DNA of 64,000 bases from an uncultured Saccharospirillaceae bacterium (GTDB lineage: Bacteria; Pseudomonadota; Gammaproteobacteria; Pseudomonadales; Oceanobacteraceae). Shown here piece by piece: positions 35,744 through 45,140 of this stretch. Numbering within the stretch: position 1 is the stretch's first letter; every line of letters begins with the position of its first letter. Both the position numbers and the translations under genes were made by a program. Under the pieces are notes generated by a model. The model had not been told where the DNA came from. It made no database searches and saw only the letters and a program-made list of their open reading frames with translations. The DNA is taken from assembly GCA_947503895.1 (NCBI GenBank), contig CANNFT010000001.1:62001-126000 (forward strand), in the 5' to 3' direction.

Positions 35744-36394
35744 TTGATTCGAGTGCTTGTTGTAGATGATCACGATCTCGTACGCATGGGGATTGTGCGT
35801 CTGTTGTCTGACAACAAGGGAATTGATGTCATTGGCGAAGCCAATAGTGGCGAAGACGCTATCAAGATGGCGAATGATATGGAGCCAGATGTTGTGCTCA
35901 TGGACATTCGCATGCCGGGTATGGGTGGACTAGAGGCCACGCGTAAACTCCTGCGGCAACATGAAGACATGAAAGTCATTGCTGTCACCGCTTGCGGCGA
36001 GGACCCTTACGCGACTCGCTTATTGCAGGCGGGGGCCGCTGGCTACATGACCAAAGGTGCGACGGCAGATGAAATGGTTATGGCCATTTTGAAAGTAAAA
36101 TCTGGACAGCGATACATTAGTCCAGAAATTGCTCAGCGAATGGCATTGAAACCGTTTGAAAGCCAAGATGCTGCATGTCCATTTGATCTGTTATCGGATC
36201 GTGAGATGCAAATAGCGATGATGATCGTTAATTGTGAAAAAGTTCAGGACATCTCAGACAAGCTATTCCTAAGCCCTAAAACGGTGAATACTTACCGGTA
36301 CCGAATTTTTGAAAAACTGGATATTTCCAGCGATGTAGAGCTGACGCGCTTGGCCATCCGCCATGGTATGATAGACGCCGAGATGGCCTCTTGA
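35744..36394 (+). CDS. uvrY: Response regulator, UvrY/GacA family
   Basis: A 216-aa NarL/FixJ-type regulator. The receiver domain (1-120) has phospho-acceptor D54 in VVLMDIRMPG; a LuxR-type HTH (about 148-210) has VQDISDKLFLSPKTVNTYRYRIFEKL. It begins at TTG with GGGG about 10 nt upstream. In gammaproteobacteria it is activated by BarA/GacS and drives CsrB-type sRNAs. The order uvrY-uvrC-pgsA-tRNAs is the ancestral arrangement, which supports the identification. The sensor kinase is not in the window. Confidence 0.93.
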   Translation: MIRVLVVDDHDLVRMGIVRLLSDNKGIDVIGEANSGEDAIKMANDMEPDVVLMDIRMPGMGGLEATRKLLRQHEDMKVIAVTACGEDPYATRLLQAGAAGYMTKGATADEMVMAILKVKSGQRYISPEIAQRMALKPFESQDAACPFDLLSDREMQIAMMIVNCEKVQDISDKLFLSPKTVNTYRYRIFEKLDISSDVELTRLAIRHGMIDAEMAS

Positions 36395-36526
36395 CGAAAT
36401 AAGTTGTAAATACGCTTATCAATCCGTGTAAAAGTTAAGGCTAGGGTAGATTAACCTCAGCCCTAGCGAGCATTTTGCGCATGAGGTTTAATATTCGCAA
36501 AATTGCTGATAGGTTTTAGAATTTCT

Positions 36527-38332
36527 ATGAGCTTTGATTCAAAAGCTTTTCTTAATACACTTTCCACGAAGCCGGGCGTCTACAAAATGTACGACGCCGA
36601 AGGTGTATTGCTATACGTAGGCAAAGCAAAAAACCTTAAAAATAGAGTCTCGAGTTATTTCACCAGTAAAGGCTTAAATGCGAAAACCGTTGCCTTGGTC
36701 AGTCGTATTGACTCAATCGAAACCCTCATTACGTCTAGCGAAACAGAAGCGCTTTTATTAGAACATAATTTAATCAAAGCGGAGCGTCCCCCTTATAATA
36801 TTCTATTGAAGGATGATAAATCCTATCCGTATATATTCTTATCTGGCCATGAATTCCCACTGCTGACTTTACGAAGAGGGAAGAAAGACAAGCAGGGTAA
36901 GTACTACGGGCCCTATCCAAGCTCCAGTGCGGTTAGGGAAAGTATCAGCTTTCTTCAACGATTATTTAAACTCAGAAACTGTGAAGACAGTTACTTTAAC
37001 AATCGCAGTCGGCCCTGTTTGCAGTATCAAATTGGTCGATGCAGTGGCCCTTGTGTGGGTCTGATTTCAGAGCAAGACTATGCAACAGATCTATCGCACG
37101 CTGAGATGTTTCTGCAAGGTAAAAACAGAGTGCTCATTTCAGATTTACAATCTGAGATGGATCGTCATGCGGCGAATCTAGAATACGAGCAAGCCGCCAA
37201 AGTTCGAGATCAGATTCAACATCTTCGCAAGGTGCAAGAACAACAAGATATCGATTCAGAGCAAGGTAATGTCGATGTCGTGGCTGTTCATATTGAACAG
37301 GCTATTTGCGCAATTCATTTGTCAGTGGTTCGACACGGACGCATGCTGGGGAGTAAATCCTACTTTCCAAAATTTAATATGGAAGAATCAGAGGCAGAAT
37401 CCATCTCTGCGTTTATCGGTCAGTTCTATTTAAGCCTAAACCATGAAATTCCCGATGAAGTCATCCTAAGTCATGAAGTGGCTGATGCATCATTATTAGC
37501 CGCTGCGCTCGGTGAGAAAAGAAATAAAAAAGTCCGGGTATCTCATCAGGTGCGGTCGGGTCGATTGGGTTGGTTGAGGCTGGCGCAAAATAATGCAGCG
37601 GAAGCCGTAAGAATCCGAATGCAAGATCGTATGCAGCTAGCGGATCGGTATTTGGCCTTAAAGGCAGACCTTGGGTTGTCATTTGTTCCGATGCGCATGG
37701 AATGTTTCGATATTAGTCATAGTCATGGCGAGGCTACTGTCGCGTCTTGTGTTGTGTTTGATCAGAACGGCCCATTAAAAAGTGACTACCGACGGTTTAA
37801 TATTAAAGGTGAAATTGCATCTGATGATTATGGTGCGATGCGTCAGGCGCTAACTCGACGCTACAAGAAAATAGCAGAAGGCGCTAAGAAGCCTGATCTG
37901 TTGCTCATAGATGGTGGCAAAGGTCAGGTGGGGGTGGCAGAGGCTGTACTTAAGGAACTGAATATACAAGATGTTCCCATTTTGGGCGTCTCGAAGGGTG
38001 TTACACGAAAGCCTGGCTTGGAAACCTTGATTATGGATGGCGTGAGCTTTCAACTCGAAGCTGACTCACCTGGCTTGCATCTCATTCAACACATACGCGA
38101 CGAAGCGCATAGATTTGCGATCACAAGCAACCGTTATCAAGTGAGTAAAGCGCGACGTAAGTCGAGTTTAGAGGGCATACCGGGTGTTGGCCCGAAGCGC
38201 AGACGCGAATTGATTCGTTTCTTTGGCGATGCAGTCCAAGTACAATCGGCCAGCGCAATCGAAATAGCCAAAGTTCCGGGCATAAGCAAGCACCTCGCTC
38301 AGGAAATTTATAACGCTCTACACGAGCAATAA
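36527..38332 (+). CDS. uvrC: Excinuclease ABC subunit C
   Basis: UvrC makes both incisions in nucleotide excision repair. The product is 601 aa from ATG 36527 (MSFDSKAFLNTLSTKPGVYKMYD). It has an N-terminal GIY-YIG nuclease, a Cys-rich segment (CLQYQIGRCSGPCVG), a UVR motif (about 195-235), the RNase H-like C-terminal nuclease (FDISHSHGEATVASCVVF and LLLIDGGKGQ), and a terminal helix-hairpin-helix pair (IPGVGPKRRRELIRFFG). The frame could start 8 codons earlier at TTG 36503, but conservation begins at the ATG. Confidence 0.97.
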   Translation: MSFDSKAFLNTLSTKPGVYKMYDAEGVLLYVGKAKNLKNRVSSYFTSKGLNAKTVALVSRIDSIETLITSSETEALLLEHNLIKAERPPYNILLKDDKSYPYIFLSGHEFPLLTLRRGKKDKQGKYYGPYPSSSAVRESISFLQRLFKLRNCEDSYFNNRSRPCLQYQIGRCSGPCVGLISEQDYATDLSHAEMFLQGKNRVLISDLQSEMDRHAANLEYEQAAKVRDQIQHLRKVQEQQDIDSEQGNVDVVAVHIEQAICAIHLSVVRHGRMLGSKSYFPKFNMEESEAESISAFIGQFYLSLNHEIPDEVILSHEVADASLLAAALGEKRNKKVRVSHQVRSGRLGWLRLAQNNAAEAVRIRMQDRMQLADRYLALKADLGLSFVPMRMECFDISHSHGEATVASCVVFDQNGPLKSDYRRFNIKGEIASDDYGAMRQALTRRYKKIAEGAKKPDLLLIDGGKGQVGVAEAVLKELNIQDVPILGVSKGVTRKPGLETLIMDGVSFQLEADSPGLHLIQHIRDEAHRFAITSNRYQVSKARRKSSLEGIPGVGPKRRRELIRFFGDAVQVQSASAIEIAKVPGISKHLAQEIYNALHEQ

Positions 38333-38351
38333 CTAAAAAAGAGAAGTACCG

Positions 38352-38936
38352 ATGCTGATTAACTTGCCAAATATCCTCACCATGATCCGAGTATTGCTAA
38401 TCCCAATTCTCGTTATGGTAGCTTATTTGCCTTTTAGCTGGTCGTGGTTTGCAGCGGCAGTCGTATTTTGGTTTGCCTGTATTACAGACTATTGGGATGG
38501 TTATCTAGCCCGAAAAATGAACTTAATGACGCCATTTGGGGCTTTTTTGGACCCAGTAGCGGATAAGCTAATCGTGGCTGTTTCTCTGCTGATACTCGTA
38601 GAGCGTGACGCCTCAGTTTGGTTGACGCTACCTGCTGTTATCATCGTTGGGCGTGAAATCGTCATATCAGCACTAAGAGAGTGGATGGCAGAACTGGGTA
38701 AGCGCGCTAGCGTTGCTGTCAGTTACGTGGGTAAAGTGAAGACACTTCTACAAATGGTCGCTATCACTGGTTTGCTGGGAATCCATCCAGAAAGTCAAAC
38801 TGGGCTGATTGTTTCAGATGGCTGGTATATCGCGTCACTTATCGCTTTATATGTCTCCGCTGGATTAACCCTTTGGTCTATGTTGGTTTATCTTCATGCG
38901 GCTTGGCCGGTTTTGAAAGGAAGCGCCGCTAAGTGA
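38352..38936 (+). CDS. pgsA: CDP-diacylglycerol-glycerol-3-phosphate 3-phosphatidyltransferase
   Basis: PgsA makes phosphatidylglycerol phosphate, the committed step to PG and cardiolipin, in the inner membrane. The 194-aa protein has the CDP-alcohol phosphatidyltransferase motif D-x2-DG-x2-AR-x8-G-x3-D-x3-D (DYWDGYLAR through GAFLDPVADK, about residues 57-79) and about five or six helices. It lies 19 nt after uvrC and ends just before the tRNA promoter. Confidence 0.97.
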   Translation: MLINLPNILTMIRVLLIPILVMVAYLPFSWSWFAAAVVFWFACITDYWDGYLARKMNLMTPFGAFLDPVADKLIVAVSLLILVERDASVWLTLPAVIIVGREIVISALREWMAELGKRASVAVSYVGKVKTLLQMVAITGLLGIHPESQTGLIVSDGWYIASLIALYVSAGLTLWSMLVYLHAAWPVLKGSAAK

Positions 38937-38959
38937 TTGCGAAATAAGGAATTTTTTTC

Positions 38960-38987
38960 TTGACTCTCTCCGCTGAATCATTAGAAT
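38960..38987 (+). promoter_or_regulatory. Promoter of the tRNA-Gly/Cys/Leu operon
   Basis: -35 TTGACT (38960-38965), 16-bp spacer, -10 TAGAAT (38982-38987). It lies 23 nt past pgsA and 57 nt before tRNA-Gly, and matches the hexamer style of the tRNA-Ser promoters. Confidence 0.6.
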
Positions 38988-39044
38988 GCACAGCCGTTGT
39001 CGAGATGAACCGACAACATGAATCTAAACGATTCAGTAGAGAGT

Positions 39045-39120
<76 letters not shown>

Positions 39121-39197
39121 AAGTTTCAATCTTAGATTGAAACGCTAGATATCAAGAAGTTGCTTTTGACTTAGGTCGATCTTGATAAATAGCTGAA

Positions 39198-39271
39198 GGC
39201 GCGATGGTAGAGTGGTTATGCAGCGGACTGCAACTCCGTGTACGCCGGTTCGATTCCGGCTCGCGCCTCCA
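39198..39271 (+). tRNA. tRNA-Cys (anticodon GCA)
   Basis: 74 nt with encoded CCA. The acceptor stem is GGCGCGA/TCGCGCC, with discriminator T before CCA. The anticodon loop CTGCAAC contains GCA, and the T arm is GCCGG-TTCGATT-CCGGC. Confidence 0.96.
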
Positions 39272-39307
39272 CTTTTTAAATTAGCTACGCAAGTAGTTAG
39301 CTACCCT

Positions 39308-39394
39308 GCCCGGGTGGTGAAATTGGTAGACACACAAGACTTAAAATCTTGCGACTTAACGGTCGTGCCGGTTCGATTCCGGCCCCGGGCACCA
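39308..39394 (+). tRNA. tRNA-Leu (anticodon TAA)
   Basis: An 87-nt class II tRNA with encoded CCA. The acceptor stem is GCCCGGG/CCCGGGC, the anticodon loop CTTAAAA, with a long variable arm and T arm GCCGG-TTCGATT-CCGGC. Leu tRNAs at this position are frequent integration sites, and an integrase remnant follows. Confidence 0.97.
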
Positions 39395-39567
39395 TCTTTA
39401 CTTTCTCCCTAAAATTGCATCTCTTTTTAAATCTCTCTAAATCAGCTAAGTGCCAGTGCCTATAAGGCTTACAGCATCTATCGTTGATTATTCCCGTATA
39501 CAAGTCTCTTGATAAAAACCTATACTTATCCTCACTTACTACGCCAAAATCACGCCAAGGGGACAAT

Positions 39568-39666
39568 ATGGCGACATTTAGAAAGCGGCGTCTATCCTGG
39601 CGTGCTGAAATTAACAAGAAAGGGTGTTCGTTAGGCCGCAACTTTCGATACCAAAATACAGGCTAG
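39568..39666 (+). pseudogene. 5' remnant of a tyrosine-recombinase (phage integrase) gene
   Basis: ATG with AAGGGGA just upstream opens a 32-codon frame, MATFRKRRLSWRAEINKKGC, then LGRNFRYQNTG and TAG. This matches the N-terminal arm-binding start of many tRNA-associated integrases (MATFRKR..WRAE..KKG). The upstream CGCCAAAATCACGCCAA is also the usual leader of such genes. The catalytic domain is missing altogether, so this is a scar of a lost prophage or island 3' of tRNA-Leu. Confidence 0.7.
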
Positions 39667-39731
39667 GAAGTGTCCAGATTTGTTTATGAGGAAGAATTTA
39701 AGCATATCCGTCGTTTTAAAATGCCGCAAAT

Positions 39732-39769
39732 AAAAAGCCCTGTAATGAATCTACATAACAGGGCTTTTT
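39732..39769. terminator. Bidirectional rho-independent terminator
   Basis: AAAAAGCCCTGT (39732-39743) and ACAGGGCTTTTT (39758-39769) form a 12-bp stem with a 14-nt loop; A-run and T-run sit on the two arms. It can end the tRNA/integrase-remnant transcript on the plus strand and the merR-monooxygenase unit on the minus strand. Confidence 0.85.
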
Positions 39770-39815
39770 ATTTTATGCTCCTGAATATTGCCTTGATGTA
39801 TTATTAATTGACTTT

Positions 39816-40109
39816 CTACGTAACGATTAAGCTTGCAAAAAATTGCTCTATTTCCGTTAAATCTTGAGCGAGATACTGCAAAGTGTGAGGTTGTTGAAAA
39901 TGGATCTTGTAATCCTCTTCGCTATTGAAGCGCTCCCAAAGCAATAATCGAGTTGGTTCGCTCTTACACTGATGTAAAGAAAATAATGTGCAACCTGGCT
40001 CTTCAATTGTTTTCTGACACAAGAGAGTGAGTTGAGATTTAGTGTGCTCTACGTTTTCTGGATTTTTCACCCTGAGTTCTGCTGTGATGAAATAACCTTG
40101 TTCAAGCAT
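39816..40109 (-). CDS. Antibiotic biosynthesis monooxygenase (ABM) domain protein
   Basis: A 97-aa dimeric alpha/beta-barrel (ferredoxin-like) protein. It has the ABM pattern: an opening ITAELRVKNPE strand, EPGCTLFSLHQCKSEPTRLLLWERFNSEEDYKIHFQ in the middle (the conserved W-E-x-[FY] and H), and a final helix. Relatives oxidise quinones or small aromatics, or only bind them. GGAGG lies before the ATG. It is transcribed from a MerR-type promoter at 40139-40169, right after merR. Confidence 0.85.
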   Translation of the reverse strand: MLEQGYFITAELRVKNPENVEHTKSQLTLLCQKTIEEPGCTLFSLHQCKSEPTRLLLWERFNSEEDYKIHFQQPHTLQYLAQDLTEIEQFFASLIVT

Positions 40110-40138
40110 GTTGAATACCTCCGTTTATGTGGAGGTGT

Positions 40139-40169
40139 AGGATAAAAGCTAGAGTTTACTCTAGCTCAA
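40139..40169 (-). promoter_or_regulatory. MerR-type promoter and operator for the monooxygenase gene
   Basis: On the minus strand: -35 TTGAGC (40169-40164), a 19-bp spacer, -10 TATCCT (40144-40139). The spacer is filled by the dyad AGCTAGAGTAAACTCTAGCT (40166-40147). An over-long 19-bp spacer with a central dyad is the diagnostic layout of promoters that MerR proteins activate by DNA distortion. The element overlaps the last codons of merR. Confidence 0.7.
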
Positions 40170-40530
40170 GCATTTTTTTTGAATACTCAGAAACTTTGTA
40201 ATCTACGATGGAGAGTTCTTGTTGTAGCCGTTCAATTTCAGTTTTGAGTTTTTCGCCGTGCTCACTTAGCATATTTTGGCGTTGCTTTAATGTACAGTCG
40301 CCTTGCGTACGATATTTCGCAAAGGCCTTCATATCGGCAAGCGGCATACCTGTAGATTTCAGTCGCTTAATCCAGACAAGCCACTCCAGGTCAGAAGTAG
40401 AGTAAATCCTTCTGCCTGATATATTTCGTTTGACGGTATTGAGCAGTCCAATTTTTTCGTAATAGCGGAGAGTATGAATGGATACACCCGACTTTTCGGC
40501 AATTTCAGAAATCAGCATATTTCGATCCAT
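40156..40530 (-). CDS. MerR family transcriptional regulator
   Basis: A 124-aa regulator with an N-terminal winged-helix (ISEIAEKSGVSIHTLRYYEKIGLL, then the GRRIYSTSDLEWLVWIKRL wing) and a long dimerisation coiled coil (about 80-120). There is no C-terminal cysteine pair for metal binding, so the inducer is more likely organic or redox-based. It almost certainly acts on the 19-bp-spacer promoter at 40139-40169 and thereby on the ABM gene. Start may be ATG 40530 or 40518. Confidence 0.9.
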   Translation of the reverse strand: MDRNMLISEIAEKSGVSIHTLRYYEKIGLLNTVKRNISGRRIYSTSDLEWLVWIKRLKSTGMPLADMKAFAKYRTQGDCTLKQRQNMLSEHGEKLKTEIERLQQELSIVDYKVSEYSKKMLELE

Positions 40531-40548
40531 GATTATAATTTATACGAG

Positions 40549-40570
40549 AAAGGAGCCAGCAGGCTCCTTT
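40549..40570 (-). terminator. Hairpin between the Vps62-like gene and merR
   Basis: AAAGGAGCC (40549-40557) and GGCTCCTTT (40562-40570), loop AGCA. It is 198 nt past the Vps62-like stop on the minus strand and just upstream of merR. T-runs are short on both strands, so efficiency is uncertain. Confidence 0.5.
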
Positions 40571-40767
40571 TGAATAACGCTTAATGCGGTTTAGCCAAGA
40601 TTATTCATTTCGGCATGCGGTGCTTTAATAAATCCAGTTGCCCATTATTCCATGCTCTCTTTGTATTTCTAGTTTTAGGCGTATTCTTGTATTGCTTTTT
40701 TTGCTACGAATGGTGAATGATTAGATATGAGAAAGAAGAATAGAGGTATTCCCCTGTTCTTTTATAT

Positions 40768-42561
40768 TTAATCGAGCCCCGAATAATTAGGATCAGAAGC
40801 TTTTTTCATCATTGGGCCGGTTGGCCCGTCATTTAATACACATTCACCGCTGACACTTTCTGCAATGCCGCATCCGCTTTTAAAGTTGCCCCAGCGTCCG
40901 TTAAAATTTAACCATTGGTTTCCTCCTTCGTATTGACCCATTGGTTTCCACTGAATGACCTTTAAGTTTTGCCAAGTATCCCATTGAGGGCCGTGGTTTG
41001 TGTCATCCGCTAAAAAGTCACCATTAGGTAGGTTTTTATAAATATGGCGTCTGGCATCGGGGTAAAGTCCGTGCGAGCCTTTAGCAGAAAATACCAATGG
41101 GTGCGTGCCATCGTACGCTAAAGATGAATCTCCCCAGTTAAAGGTCTGCCCATTAGCGTGCTGGCTCAGAAAGACTTGTGAAGCTTGTCCGTTCACCAGT
41201 CGCACTGTCATGTGCTCCCAGTCCCCAACATGGTTGCCGAATGTAGAATAGCCGCCAACGCAGCCCCAAGGTGAATACCAACCGATACAAACACGTTTTC
41301 CGTTGTTGTATGGGTAAAACATCCAATAAACGATGTCGGTTATTTGATTTCCCTTAGGGACAATCATTGCGTATGTGGGGGCGACTTCATGGTTGGGATG
41401 CTTGCCATCGAGAAATACGGGTTCGGTACAAGAATCACAGCCCAATGCTTGATCCGTCACATAACGGCCGCCTTGAATGTGTGTATGTTGTTGAAACCAC
41501 TCCACGGACGATGGGAAGTAGAATTCATCGCTGTGCAGAAAAACACGTGGTGCATAACGTAGGGCCAGTTCAGCTGGGTCAGCGGGTAGGCCCATGCCAG
41601 GTTCGTTGATTCGATCTTTATTCAATACCCAAAACCGATCCCCGCCAGTGTTGTGATAGTGGCGGCTCCCCTTGAAGGTACCGGTTGCCAGCCCTTTGGT
41701 ATTTTGTGCGGTGCTGTTCCAAAGCCCTAAGTTCCAGTTTGCGCCGGAACCAGAGTCGTCCCACACTTTTGATGCAGAGCCTCTCAAAACATATTCGCTT
41801 TTAATGCATCGCATGGCATCGGTCGAAGGTTTAGAATAATTTCGTTGAACGATCATACCTAAACATGTGTACCCAGTAGGCGGAATGGGGTCCCAAAATG
41901 AGCCATCGTGGTCGCCACCACTTCCAGAATCTTTCCAAATTAAGTGGTAATCGGTAGGGCGTGCTAGAACGTCTAAACTGCCTTTCACAACAATAGCGCT
42001 ACCGGGCTGATGGCGACCCTTAATCGCAAGGTCTCCCAATGAATAGTAGCCATTAAGGCCACTTAAATTAGGGCGGAATATTGTTAAGTCTTGGTCAGAT
42101 CCTGTTCCACTGTCATCGTAAATCCAATGAAATTGACTAACTGACTGTATATTAATGCGATCCCTGAATACGACCGTGCCTTCAGAGATCTTTAAATTAA
42201 ATTCGCCAGTTTGGTTGGCTTGTGAAGTTGCGGCGATTACTCGGTAGTCACCGGCACTTAAGTCGAGGTTTAACTGAGCATTTGTACCGTGTCCACCGTT
42301 GTCGTCGGAAAACAATAAATTTCCGTGTTGATCTAATAAATAGAGAACATTATCCACGGAAGAATTTAGCTCTACACTAACGGTTGAATGGGTTGGTAAG
42401 TTAAATAAGATGCTGGGATTGCCAGCACTATTTGTACTTTGGCCTCCTGACGCACTCCAATATCCTTGTATGTCTTGTTTGTAAAGCGGGTTGGCAAGCA
42501 CGGCAGTACTGACTGCTAAAGATGCCGTTATTGCCGTTTGAATTACGAGGTTTGTTTTCAT
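40768..42561 (-). CDS. Secreted Vps62-related (DUF946-type) protein
   Basis: A 597-aa exported protein. Its signal peptide is about 1-23 (LVIQTAITASLAVSTAVLA). A PPC-like beta domain follows at about 40-130 (NVLYLLDQHGNLLFSDDNGG). The region about 130-330 repeats a W-x-D-S-G-[ST]-G motif three times (WIYDDSGTGSDQD, IWKDSGSGGDHDGSFWDP, VWDDSGSGANWN). The Vps62 core continues with LRYAPRVFLHSDEFYFPSS, DIVYWMFYPYNNGK and VGDWEHMTVRL. The eukaryotic name says little about function here; secreted bacterial homologues are uncharacterised. I start it at ATG 42561. Confidence 0.72.
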   Translation of the reverse strand: MKTNLVIQTAITASLAVSTAVLANPLYKQDIQGYWSASGGQSTNSAGNPSILFNLPTHSTVSVELNSSVDNVLYLLDQHGNLLFSDDNGGHGTNAQLNLDLSAGDYRVIAATSQANQTGEFNLKISEGTVVFRDRINIQSVSQFHWIYDDSGTGSDQDLTIFRPNLSGLNGYYSLGDLAIKGRHQPGSAIVVKGSLDVLARPTDYHLIWKDSGSGGDHDGSFWDPIPPTGYTCLGMIVQRNYSKPSTDAMRCIKSEYVLRGSASKVWDDSGSGANWNLGLWNSTAQNTKGLATGTFKGSRHYHNTGGDRFWVLNKDRINEPGMGLPADPAELALRYAPRVFLHSDEFYFPSSVEWFQQHTHIQGGRYVTDQALGCDSCTEPVFLDGKHPNHEVAPTYAMIVPKGNQITDIVYWMFYPYNNGKRVCIGWYSPWGCVGGYSTFGNHVGDWEHMTVRLVNGQASQVFLSQHANGQTFNWGDSSLAYDGTHPLVFSAKGSHGLYPDARRHIYKNLPNGDFLADDTNHGPQWDTWQNLKVIQWKPMGQYEGGNQWLNFNGRWGNFKSGCGIAESVSGECVLNDGPTGPMMKKASDPNYSGLD

Positions 42562-43117
42562 AGTCATCTCAGTAGCGAAGCGTATTATTTTTATATTCGC
42601 GCTCCTTGTTATTGCTGAGGAGCGGCATAGATACTGAACCATCTGCGCTGCAGTTTAGGTGCTGCGCAATTTGATGTTACTCATAAATGACGAGATGGCC
42701 AACAGAGCGGTAATGAATGAATTGTAAATGACAGCAGCTGTGCAAAATTGGCTTGTAAAGGCTCAGTGTTGACAAGATTATCGATTTAAATTAAACCCAC
42801 CTAGAATGTCGAATCAGGTGCCTGAACATTAAAAGTAGTCATTGAGGATGTGTATTCAGTTCTGAATATTAATCGGATAAACCCAGCCCCATAATGAATA
42901 AACGGCTATTGATGAAGATATCGGTACACCGTTACGCGGTAACAAGTAAGTGCCGCAAATTTTACTGGCGTAAGTGAGGCAGATTGTTTTTGGCCTATTT
43001 CAGTGTGACCACGAAAATAAGTTTATCCGTATAAGGCTGAGCAAAAAATGTGTGTGAATAAAATTGTGCAATAAATGCTGAAACGATAGCGTGAGAGCAT
43101 TTCATGCCTGTCAATCA
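42562..43117 (-). other. Intergenic region upstream of the Vps62-like gene
   Basis: About 555 nt with no supported ORF. It should carry the promoter of the minus-strand gene on its left. A plus-strand TTGACA near 42770 has no convincing -10 partner, and no gene follows it. I see no repeats. Confidence 0.45.
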
Positions 43118-45049
43118 CTACACTTTAAATTTAGACATATGAGATTCTAGGTGCTGCGTGACTTGCCCCATATTACGGGCAGCCACAGCACTTTTATTGA
43201 TTTCTAATTGGCTGGTTTTAGTGAGGTCAGCAATTTGAATAACATTTTGATTTATTTCTTCTGACACGCTGCTTTGTTCTTCTGTGGCCACGGCCACTTG
43301 ATGATTCATGTCATTAATCATTTCTATACTGGCGATGATATTACTTAAAGACTCACCGGCTTTTGCCGCAGCATCCACGCCTTTGCTCGTGGTTTTTTGG
43401 CCTTGGCTCATGCTGGAAACGGTTTTATGAGCGCCTTGTTGTAATCGCTCGATCATTTTTTGAATTTCTTCCGTAGACTCTTGCGTTTTTTGCGCTAAAG
43501 TCCGAACTTCATCTGCGACAACGGCGAAGCCTCGCCCTTGTTCTCCAGCCCTTGCGGCTTCAATCGCAGCATTTAAGGCTAGTAAATTTGTTTGTTCCGA
43601 AATGCCTTTAATGACATCCAGTACGGTGTTAATACTTGTGACATCTTGTGCAAGTGTATCAACGGCTGTGGCTGACTCACTCATGGCTTCTGCCATTAGA
43701 TTAATGTTGGCAATGGTCTCATTGAGAACTTGCCGACTGGTTTCTGATTCGGATTTTGCATCGGTTGCTGAGTTGGCCGCTTGATTCGCGTTGTGGGCAA
43801 TTTCATGAATGGTACTGCCCATTTCATTAATGGCGGTGGCAACCATATCTGTTTTGAGTTGTTGCTCTTCAGAAAACGTCACGGTTTTCTTAACGACAGC
43901 ATCTACTTCCGAATTGGATGATTTGAGTTCGTTGGTTAAACGAATAATGTCTTTAATCATTTCGTGTAATTGAGCGATAAATTTATTAAAGCCCGATGCC
44001 AATTCCGCTAATTCATCCTTGCCTTTGCTTTCGAGTCTTCTGGTTAAGTCGCCACCATGCTCTCCAATTTCATTGAGTGCCTTGGCAACTGTTGAAATAG
44101 GGTTAACCAGTTGCTTGGCCAAAATCATGGACATCCCGATGAACCCAAGTGCAATGATGAAGGCAAAAATGCTGGTCTTTGTAGTGATGGCCCATAACTC
44201 AGCGTATAGCTCCGACATCGGAACTTGCGCGATGATTCGGCTGTTAACACTTTTTAGTGGGATGGCTGCCGATAAAAAATGTTGTTCGTTGATGACGACT
44301 TCGCTCGAGCGATATTTATCTGTCGAAATAAAATCATTACCTACTGACGTGTACCCCGTCAGTTCAGTGAGAGACTTATTGGCGTTTTCTTTACTCGGAT
44401 GAAGTTGAATTTTACCTTTGTCATCCACCATGAAGACAATGCCAGATTCACCAATTCGATAGCTGTTTATAAGCTCTGTCATGCTATCAAGACTTTGGCC
44501 GACACCTGCAATGCCGACCACCTTGCCATTTATTTTCACCAAATAATTGATGAATACCGTTGGTTTGCCGGTGCTTTCGCTGACATCCAAAGAAAGAGAA
44601 TAGGGGGCGGAATCTTTGAGTGATGAATAAAACCATTGGTCGCGATCAGCTGTTGGGGACAGGGTTTTCAAAAGACCTGTGTCGTTATAGTAATTCCCTG
44701 TTATGCCCGACACTAAGTACGCAGTGGCGGCGTTATTTTGGTTCTTGATCGCTTGCAGGTATTTAATGGCATTGGATTGTTCGAATTCCGGTTCACCGGC
44801 CGACATCCAGTCAGTGATATAGGTGTTCTCTGCTATGGATTTTGATGTGGTGATGGGGTGGGCCAATGTGCCTTCAATATCGTTTCGAATTTCACGCAAC
44901 ACCGTAGGCAGTTCCCGGTCATTAAGACGCGTGTTCAGCATGCCTTGAAGCAACCAATTACTGAGCGCCGTAGATAACCCAATGGACAAGACTAAAGCGA
45001 TAGCGATGCTCAAGACGAGCTTATGAAAAATCTTTAGGTTGCTGAACAT
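43118..45049 (-). CDS. Methyl-accepting chemotaxis protein (dCache-type)
   Basis: A 643-aa transmembrane chemoreceptor. TM1 is at about 10-33, a periplasmic double-Cache-like sensor region at 35-285 ([37 protein letters not shown]), TM2 at about 290-316, then a HAMP domain and a long signalling coiled coil. The hairpin tip reads [38 protein letters not shown]. The Cache pocket type usually senses small organic acids, amino acids or amines; the ligand is unknown. ATG 45049 has AGGA 8 nt upstream; the longer frame to 45130 adds a non-conserved stretch. Confidence 0.93.
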   Translation of the reverse strand: MFSNLKIFHKLVLSIAIALVLSIGLSTALSNWLLQGMLNTRLNDRELPTVLREIRNDIEGTLAHPITTSKSIAENTYITDWMSAGEPEFEQSNAIKYLQAIKNQNNAATAYLVSGITGNYYNDTGLLKTLSPTADRDQWFYSSLKDSAPYSLSLDVSESTGKPTVFINYLVKINGKVVGIAGVGQSLDSMTELINSYRIGESGIVFMVDDKGKIQLHPSKENANKSLTELTGYTSVGNDFISTDKYRSSEVVINEQHFLSAAIPLKSVNSRIIAQVPMSELYAELWAITTKTSIFAFIIALGFIGMSMILAKQLVNPISTVAKALNEIGEHGGDLTRRLESKGKDELAELASGFNKFIAQLHEMIKDIIRLTNELKSSNSEVDAVVKKTVTFSEEQQLKTDMVATAINEMGSTIHEIAHNANQAANSATDAKSESETSRQVLNETIANINLMAEAMSESATAVDTLAQDVTSINTVLDVIKGISEQTNLLALNAAIEAARAGEQGRGFAVVADEVRTLAQKTQESTEEIQKMIERLQQGAHKTVSSMSQGQKTTSKGVDAAAKAGESLSNIIASIEMINDMNHQVAVATEEQSSVSEEINQNVIQIADLTKTSQLEINKSAVAARNMGQVTQHLESHMSKFKV

Positions 45050-45140
45050 ACTGAAAGTCCTAACAAAGTACTCTACTAGCTCAGCATAGCAGAGGATTTT
45101 ATGAGTACATTGTAGGAGCCCATGATGCATGATAATTGGT

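Noticed and set aside
39395..39567. Attachment-site duplicate of the tRNA-Leu 3' end
   Set aside because: I looked for a second copy of the T-arm and acceptor sequence downstream and found none before 40 kb.
39667..39731. Possible IS fragment after the integrase remnant
   Set aside because: Short open frames exist (for example YEEEFKHIRRFK) but none matches a transposase well enough to claim.
40768..42642. Longer start of the Vps62-like gene at 42642
   Set aside because: The extra 27 residues precede a good signal peptide that begins at 42561 and would bury it.
42770..42800. Plus-strand promoter with TTGACA
   Set aside because: There is no good -10 at proper spacing and no plus-strand gene follows.
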